Of a stretch of 10,046 nt of DNA, positions 6,521 to 10,046 are shown piece after piece (the first letter of the stretch is position 1; every line of letters begins with the position of its first letter). Both the position numbers and the translations under genes were made by a program. The stretch spans positions 39,161 through 49,206 of the forward strand of contig DNFT01000112.1 of assembly GCA_003486385.1 (NCBI GenBank), given 5' to 3'. This stretch comes from Eubacterium sp. Its GTDB lineage: Bacteria; Bacillota; Clostridia; Lachnospirales; Lachnospiraceae. The notes beneath the pieces are model-generated. The model made no database searches. It saw only the letters and a program-made list of their open reading frames with translations, and was not told the origin of the DNA.

Positions 6521-6587
6521 GTGATTGTGAAACTAAGGTGTGTGGCAGCCGGACGTTGTGCAATGGTAAAACAAGCTTCACGATTAT
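6521..6587 (+). other. Intergenic RNA hairpin between deacetylase and PH-like genes
   Basis: Bases 6521-6531 pair with 6577-6587 over 11 bp, including three G-U pairs, enclosing a 45-base loop with only short internal pairings. No T-run follows, so it is not a typical terminator. It ends about 20 bases before the next gene's ribosome binding site. It could be a processing or attenuation element, or chance. I recognise no riboswitch class. Confidence 0.25.
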
Positions 6588-6620
6588 CTAAATAGTAGTG
6601 ATATGCAGGGAGGAATCATC

Positions 6621-7085
6621 ATGGCTAAGAAAACCAAAAAGAAGCCGGTGTGGAAGGGGCAGAAGCGCAATGCGGTTGGTCTTCCGCTTACCTTCACCAA
6701 GTATATTTTGTACGATAACAAGCTTGTTATCAGAAAAGGTTTTTTAAATATCACCGAGGATGAGGTAGAGCTGTATAAGGTTAAGGATAAGCAGCTTAAG
6801 ATTTCACTTCTTGGGCGTATATTTAATTATGGCACAATCAGTATATATGCCGGCGGCGTGTATAATTGTGACAACGTGCTTAAAAATGTCCACAAGGTGC
6901 GTATGGTAGCCGGACTTATAGAGCAGTATGTCAATATTGAGAGAGATAAGTACAATGTACGTGGAAGGGATATGGTCGGTGAATCGGGAATCAGACCCGG
7001 CGAGGTTGACAGCGATGGTAATGGAATCCCTGATATCCTTGAAAATCAGGAATGTGACTGCGAATGTCATGATGGCTGTAAATAG
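6621..7085 (+). CDS. Bacterial PH-like domain protein with calcium-loop-like and Cys-rich tail
   Basis: A 154-residue protein with no signal peptide or membrane segment. A Lys-rich N-terminus (1-16) leads into a compact beta-rich region (about 23-104) resembling bacterial PH (bPH_2/YdbS-type) domains: TKYILYDNKLVIRKGFLN, then DEVELYKVKDKQLKISLLGRIFNYGTISIY, then a final helix ending EQYV. A short linker follows. Residues 130-138 (DSDGNGIPD) look like a thrombospondin-3 or dockerin-type calcium loop with Asp130, Asp132, Asn134 and Asp138. The last ten residues carry Cys145, Cys147, Cys149, His150 and Cys153, a possible metal site. Function is unknown. The start is ATG 6621, 7 bases after GGGAGG (6608-6613). 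ATG 6603 lies upstream of the binding site and is rejected. It lies 103 bases after the deacetylase with no terminator between. Confidence 0.7.
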   Translation: MAKKTKKKPVWKGQKRNAVGLPLTFTKYILYDNKLVIRKGFLNITEDEVELYKVKDKQLKISLLGRIFNYGTISIYAGGVYNCDNVLKNVHKVRMVAGLIEQYVNIERDKYNVRGRDMVGESGIRPGEVDSDGNGIPDILENQECDCECHDGCK

Positions 7086-7156
7086 CAGATTTATCTTTTG
7101 GTAATCAGGCAGATGAATTCTGCTGGATATAAAAACAATTGCGGAGGAGATTATTT

Positions 7157-8242
7157 ATGGAAAAGAAGTTAAGAGTAGGTATTTTAGGTGCAACAGGCAT
7201 GGTAGGACAGAGATTTATCTCATTGCTTGAGAACCACCCATGGTTTGAGGTTGTTGCGGTAGCGGCAAGCCCACGTTCAGCAGGAAAGACCTATGAGGAT
7301 GCAGTAGGTGACCGCTGGAAGATGGATACACCTATGCCTGAGAGAGTAAGAAAGATGGTAGTTCTCAATGTAAATGATGTTGAGCATGTAGCTTCACAGG
7401 TTGACTTCGTATTCAGCGCAGTAGACATGACTAAGGAAGAGATTAAGAAAATTGAGGAGGACTACGCTAAGACAGAGACACCGGTGGTTTCCAACAACAG
7501 CGCACACCGCTGGACAGAGGATGTTCCTATGGTTGTTCCGGAGATTAACCCTGAGCATCTTGCACTTATTGAGACTCAGAAGAAGAGACTTGGAACCAAG
7601 AAAGGTTTTATCGTTGTTAAGCCGAACTGTTCAATCCAGAGCTACACACCTGCTCTTGTAGCACTTAAGGAGTTCGGTCCTAAGGTGGTTGTCGCAACTA
7701 CATATCAGGCAATTTCCGGTGCAGGCAAGACCTTCAAGGAGTGGCCTGAGATGGTAGGAAACATTATTCCTTACATCGGCGGGGAGGAAGAGAAGAGTGA
7801 GCAGGAGCCGCTCCGTATCATGGGTAAGGTTGTCGATGGCAGGATTGAGAAGGCACAGCTTCCTGTCATCACAACACAGTGTATCCGTGTACCTGTTCTT
7901 AACGGTCATACAGCAGCAGTATTCGTAAGCTTTGAGAAGAAGCCTACAAAGGAGCAGATTATTGAGAAGTGGAGAAGCTTCTCAGGTCTTCCGCAGGAGC
8001 TTAACCTTCCTAGCGCACCTAAGCATTTTATCCAGTATCTTGAGGAGGATAACCGTCCACAGGTTGCTCTTGATGTAAATTATGAGAACGGATTTGGCGT
8101 TTCATTCGGACGTCTCAGAGAGGATACGGTATTTGATTACAAGTTCGTAGGTCTTTCTCATAACACGATCCGTGGTGCAGCAGGTGGAGCTGTCCTGATT
8201 GCAGAGCTTCTTACGGCTCAGAAGTATATCGAGGCTAAATAA
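7157..8242 (+). CDS. asd: Aspartate-semialdehyde dehydrogenase (archaeal/fungal class)
   Basis: A 361-residue cytosolic enzyme that reduces L-aspartyl-4-phosphate to L-aspartate 4-semialdehyde with NADPH. This is the second step of the aspartate pathway to lysine/diaminopimelate, threonine and methionine. The Rossmann loop GATGMVGQ is at 11-18. The nucleophile is Cys158 in KPNCSIQ, the active-site Gln is Gln184 in YQAISGAGKTF, and the catalytic base is His251 in RVPVLNGH. The length and the motif wording (NNSAHRW, VPEINPEHL, NTIRGAAGG) place it in the class first described in archaea and fungi, not the E. coli-type class. GGAGGAG at about 7143-7149 sets ATG 7157. The in-frame TTG at 7139 precedes the binding site. 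Codon use looks biased toward AAG and GAG, as in a well-expressed gene. No convincing promoter was seen in the 71-base gap upstream. Confidence 0.95.
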   Translation: MEKKLRVGILGATGMVGQRFISLLENHPWFEVVAVAASPRSAGKTYEDAVGDRWKMDTPMPERVRKMVVLNVNDVEHVASQVDFVFSAVDMTKEEIKKIEEDYAKTETPVVSNNSAHRWTEDVPMVVPEINPEHLALIETQKKRLGTKKGFIVVKPNCSIQSYTPALVALKEFGPKVVVATTYQAISGAGKTFKEWPEMVGNIIPYIGGEEEKSEQEPLRIMGKVVDGRIEKAQLPVITTQCIRVPVLNGHTAAVFVSFEKKPTKEQIIEKWRSFSGLPQELNLPSAPKHFIQYLEEDNRPQVALDVNYENGFGVSFGRLREDTVFDYKFVGLSHNTIRGAAGGAVLIAELLTAQKYIEAK

Positions 8243-8694
8243 TGAGCGTCATTATACGAACCATGACTATAGCTGACTATGATGGTGTCAGCAGCCTGTG
8301 GCTTTCGATTAAGGGATTTGCAATACGTTCTATTGATGATTCGAGAGAAGGTGTTGATGTTTTTCTTAAGAGGAATCCGACAACAAGTGTTGTGGCTGAG
8401 GACAATGGAGTGATTATCGGGAGTATTCTGTGCGGGCATGATGGGAGAAGAGGAACTCTTTACCATGTGTGTGTTGCACAGGACTACCGCAATCATGGAA
8501 TAGGAAAAGCCATGGTGGTAAAGGCTATGGAAGCGCTTGAGGCAGAGCATGTAAGCAATGTCACGCTTATCGCTTTTACGGAGAACGATATCGGAAATGC
8601 TTTCTGGAAGCATATCGGATGGAGAAAGAGGGAAGACTGTAATTACTATGATTTTGTTCTCAATAAGGAGAATATCATCAACTTTAATAAATAA
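8242..8694 (+). CDS. GNAT family N-acetyltransferase (YpeA-like)
   Basis: A 150-residue single-domain GNAT protein that transfers an acetyl group from acetyl-CoA to an unknown amine. The acetyl-CoA pyrophosphate loop is at 83-89 (R-N-H-G-I-G-K) after strand HVCVAQDY. The segment AEDNGVIIGSILCGHDGRRGTLYHV (52-76) and the ending NAFWKHIGWRKRED match the pattern of the uncharacterised YpeA group. Its ATG shares the last base of the asd stop codon (TAATG), and GAGG at 8231-8234 inside asd gives 7-base spacing. Translational coupling to asd is therefore likely. Whether the substrate is linked to asd or deoD metabolism cannot be read. A 173-codon open frame on the opposite strand is a shadow. Confidence 0.88.
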   Translation: MSVIIRTMTIADYDGVSSLWLSIKGFAIRSIDDSREGVDVFLKRNPTTSVVAEDNGVIIGSILCGHDGRRGTLYHVCVAQDYRNHGIGKAMVVKAMEALEAEHVSNVTLIAFTENDIGNAFWKHIGWRKREDCNYYDFVLNKENIINFNK

Positions 8695-8715
8695 AAAGAA
8701 ACGAGGAAATACAAT

Positions 8716-9441
8716 ATGGCAAATTATCCGACACCACATATAAATGCAAAGCCGGGAGATTTTGGCAGGACTGTACTTATGCCGGGCGACCCGCTTCGCG
8801 CGAAGTTCATCGCTGAGAATTTTCTCACCAATCCTGTGCTTGTGAATAATGTAAGGGGAGTTCAGGGCTATACAGGAGAGTACAAGGGAGTTAAGGTTTC
8901 CGTTATGGCGAGCGGTATGGGAATGCCTTCAATAGGAATCTACAGCTATGAGCTTTTTAACTTCTTTGATGTCGACAATATTATACGTGTAGGCTCAGCA
9001 GGCGGTATGCAGGAGAATGTGCATGTAAGGGATCTTGTAATCGGCATGGGAGCATCAACCAACTCCTGCTATGGAGCACAGTTCGGTCTGCCGGGAAGCT
9101 TTTCGGCAATAGCAAGCTATCCGCTTATGGCAGCAGCTATTGAGTCTGCTAAGGAGAACGGAGTGGACTATCATGTTGGAAATATTCTCTCATCTGATAC
9201 ATTCTACAGTGATGACGCTGAAGCTTCCGCTAAGTGGCGCAAGCTTGGAGTAATGGCAGTAGAGATGGAGGCAGCAGCACTCTATATGAACGCTGCCAGA
9301 GCGGGGAAGAATGCACTTGCGATTCTCACAATCTCCGATCACCTTCTTACAGGTGAAGCTACAACAGCAGAGGAGAGACAGAATTCTTTCACACAGATGA
9401 TGGAAGTTGCCCTTGAGACTGCGGTTAAGATGAGCAGATAA
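8716..9441 (+). CDS. deoD: Purine-nucleoside phosphorylase, DeoD type
   Basis: A 241-residue hexameric-type (PNP_UDP_1) enzyme that splits purine (deoxy)ribonucleosides with phosphate into free base and (deoxy)ribose-1-phosphate for salvage. Residues align with the E. coli enzyme at a constant offset of four: His8 (from the neighbouring subunit), the phosphate-binding GDP at 24-26, Arg28, Arg91 in RVGSAGG, the ribose site VEMEA (182-186), the base-protonating Asp208 in ISDH, and Arg221. All key residues are present. GAGGA at 8703-8707 lies 8 bases before ATG 8716. It starts 21 bases after the acetyltransferase stop, so the two are probably in one operon. No deoxyribose-phosphate aldolase or phosphopentomutase lies nearby. 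Confidence 0.96.
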   Translation: MANYPTPHINAKPGDFGRTVLMPGDPLRAKFIAENFLTNPVLVNNVRGVQGYTGEYKGVKVSVMASGMGMPSIGIYSYELFNFFDVDNIIRVGSAGGMQENVHVRDLVIGMGASTNSCYGAQFGLPGSFSAIASYPLMAAAIESAKENGVDYHVGNILSSDTFYSDDAEASAKWRKLGVMAVEMEAAALYMNAARAGKNALAILTISDHLLTGEATTAEERQNSFTQMMEVALETAVKMSR

Positions 9442-9472
9442 ATAAGTGTCTTAAATTTGGGAGGTGTTTTTG

Positions 9473-9934
9473 GTGGCTGATGCAGTAACAGATGTATTCG
9501 CAGCTGACGAACAGCAGCTTGCCGGTATGAAGGCATGGTTTTTTAAGGAAAACATAAGAATAAATGAGGAAAAGGCAGCCATAGAGCACGAGAAAGAGCG
9601 TATGGCGAAGGAAAATGAACTGTTTGAGAAGAAGCTGGAGATTCTGAAAAAGGAATTGTACAGGCTTGCAGTAGAGAAAAAGGCTGTTGAACAGGAAAGG
9701 ATACGCCTTGAGAATATGAAGAAACAGTCATATTCCGAAAAGCCGGGCAGTGCCTACAGCACGCGGGGACAGTCAACAATGTTCTTTCGAGGTGTCGGAA
9801 GCGAACTGGCTCTCAAGAAAAGGTACAAGGATTTGCTTAAAATATACCATCCGGATAACCTGTGCGGGGATACCGATACGGTGCAGCGCATCAATCAGGA
9901 ATTCGCATCTCTTAAAAAGAAATATGATAATTAA
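9473..9934 (+). CDS. Coiled-coil protein with C-terminal J-domain-like HPD segment
   Basis: A 153-residue soluble protein. Residues about 24-85 are a long, strongly charged heptad-like helix rich in Glu and Lys (coiled coil). A Ser/Gly-rich linker (86-110) follows. Residues about 111-153 read like helix II, the HPD loop (126-128) and helix III of a J domain: LKKRYKDLLKIYHPDN, then VQRINQEFASLKKKYD. The HPD tripeptide is the DnaJ signature that stimulates Hsp70 ATPase activity. Helix I and helix IV are not evident, and there is no Gly/Phe or zinc region, so it is not DnaJ itself. GGGAGG (9459-9464) suggests GTG 9473 (8-base spacing), or TTG 9470. The upstream GTG 9464 overlaps the binding site. 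It follows deoD by 31 bases and is last before a strong terminator. Its function and partner are unknown. Confidence 0.75.
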   Translation: MADAVTDVFAADEQQLAGMKAWFFKENIRINEEKAAIEHEKERMAKENELFEKKLEILKKELYRLAVEKKAVEQERIRLENMKKQSYSEKPGSAYSTRGQSTMFFRGVGSELALKKRYKDLLKIYHPDNLCGDTDTVQRINQEFASLKKKYDN

Positions 9935-9965
9935 AACGGTGGCTGAAAGACAGCCCCCTGAACTT

Positions 9966-10005
9966 AAAGAACCCGACCATGACAGCCTGGTCGGGTTCTT
10001 TTTTT
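9966..10005 (+). terminator. Rho-independent terminator of the asd-deoD run
   Basis: AAAGAACCCGACCA (9966-9979) pairs perfectly over 14 bp with TGGTCGGGTTCTTT (9988-10001), with an 8-base loop and a T-run to 10005. A smaller stem, GGCTG/CAGCC at 9941-9955, lies between it and the stop codon. Confidence 0.93.
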
Positions 10006-10046
10006 ACGCAGGTGTTGGTACAGGAGCAGATTGGGGGGGGGGGGGG
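10004..10046 (-). CDS. Possible C-terminus of a convergent Pro-rich protein (partial)
   Basis: Read on the minus strand, the last bases encode a run of prolines (from the G tract), then QSAPVPTPA and a TAA stop at 10004-10006, immediately next to the terminator hairpin. Pro/Ala/Thr/Val-rich tails are common in linkers and C-termini of surface proteins, and a convergent gene here would suit the layout. Only about 13 codons are visible and the proline run depends on a suspicious homopolymer, so this is a weak call. Confidence 0.25.
   Translation of the reverse strand, partial: PPPPQSAPVPTPA
10033..10046. repeat. Homopolymeric G14 at the end of the window
   Basis: The sequence ends in 14 consecutive G. 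No other mononucleotide run of this length occurs in the window. A run placed exactly at a sequence end is typical of a two-colour sequencing or assembly artefact, or of an assembly breaking at a real low-complexity tract. Confidence 0.9.

Noticed and set aside
8218..8739. 173-codon open frame on the minus strand
   Set aside because: It lies opposite a clear GNAT gene with overlapping start coupling and shows no domain pattern of its own.
10033..10046. G14 as a functional G-quadruplex or phase-variation tract
   Set aside because: It is positioned exactly at the sequence end, so an artefact or assembly break is more likely. Only the possible polyproline reading was kept, as a flagged finding.

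Overview
The window looks like a chromosomal segment of an anaerobic, low-to-moderate-GC Clostridia member, most likely Lachnospiraceae. This is inferred from the gene set (DegV protein, archaeal/fungal-class aspartate-semialdehyde dehydrogenase, PdaA-like deacetylase with Ig-like domains), strong GGAGG-type ribosome binding sites, AT-rich sigma-A-like promoters, and rho-independent terminators. I see no phage, transposon, CRISPR or defence genes. Genus cannot be fixed from sequence alone.

Layout. Bases 1-118 hold a GC-richer, hairpin-prone tail of an upstream unit. A DegV-family lipid-binding protein follows (278-1114), then a tRNA-Thr(CGT) with its own near-consensus promoter and a T9 tract (about 1178-1298). 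A small lipoprotein (1444-1860) sits downstream of a 10-bp inverted repeat and ends in a strong terminator. Next is a two-gene NitT/TauT-type ABC importer, ATPase then permease, with no substrate-binding protein visible (1940-3502). A 13-bp nested hairpin at 3641-3700 terminates this unit and the convergent minus-strand DHH phosphoesterase (3717-4709).

A divergent promoter region (4710-4918) separates the DHH gene from a long plus-strand run: PdaA-like lipoprotein deacetylase (4919-6517), a bacterial PH-like protein with a calcium-loop-like and Cys-rich tail (6621-7085), asd (7157-8242), a YpeA-like acetyltransferase overlapping asd by one base (8242-8694), deoD (8716-9441), and a coiled-coil protein with a C-terminal J-domain-like HPD segment (9473-9934). 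A 14-bp terminator ends the run at about 10005. No terminator was seen inside it, so co-transcription of some or all six genes is possible. The asd, acetyltransferase, deoD and J-like genes are packed tightest.

The genes are mostly housekeeping: cell envelope (deacetylase, lipoproteins), aspartate-family amino acid and diaminopimelate supply (asd), purine salvage (deoD), nanoRNA or pAp turnover (DHH protein), and solute import. Asd feeds diaminopimelate and lysine synthesis, and so peptidoglycan, a loose functional link to the upstream deacetylase. The last 14 bases are all G, and the sequence just before them reads on the minus strand as the Pro-rich C-terminus of a convergent gene, so this is probably a contig end. 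I found no clear novel multi-gene system. The least ordinary items are the J-like coiled-coil protein, the PH/Cys-tail protein, the orphan ABC pair, and several palindromic sites near promoters.
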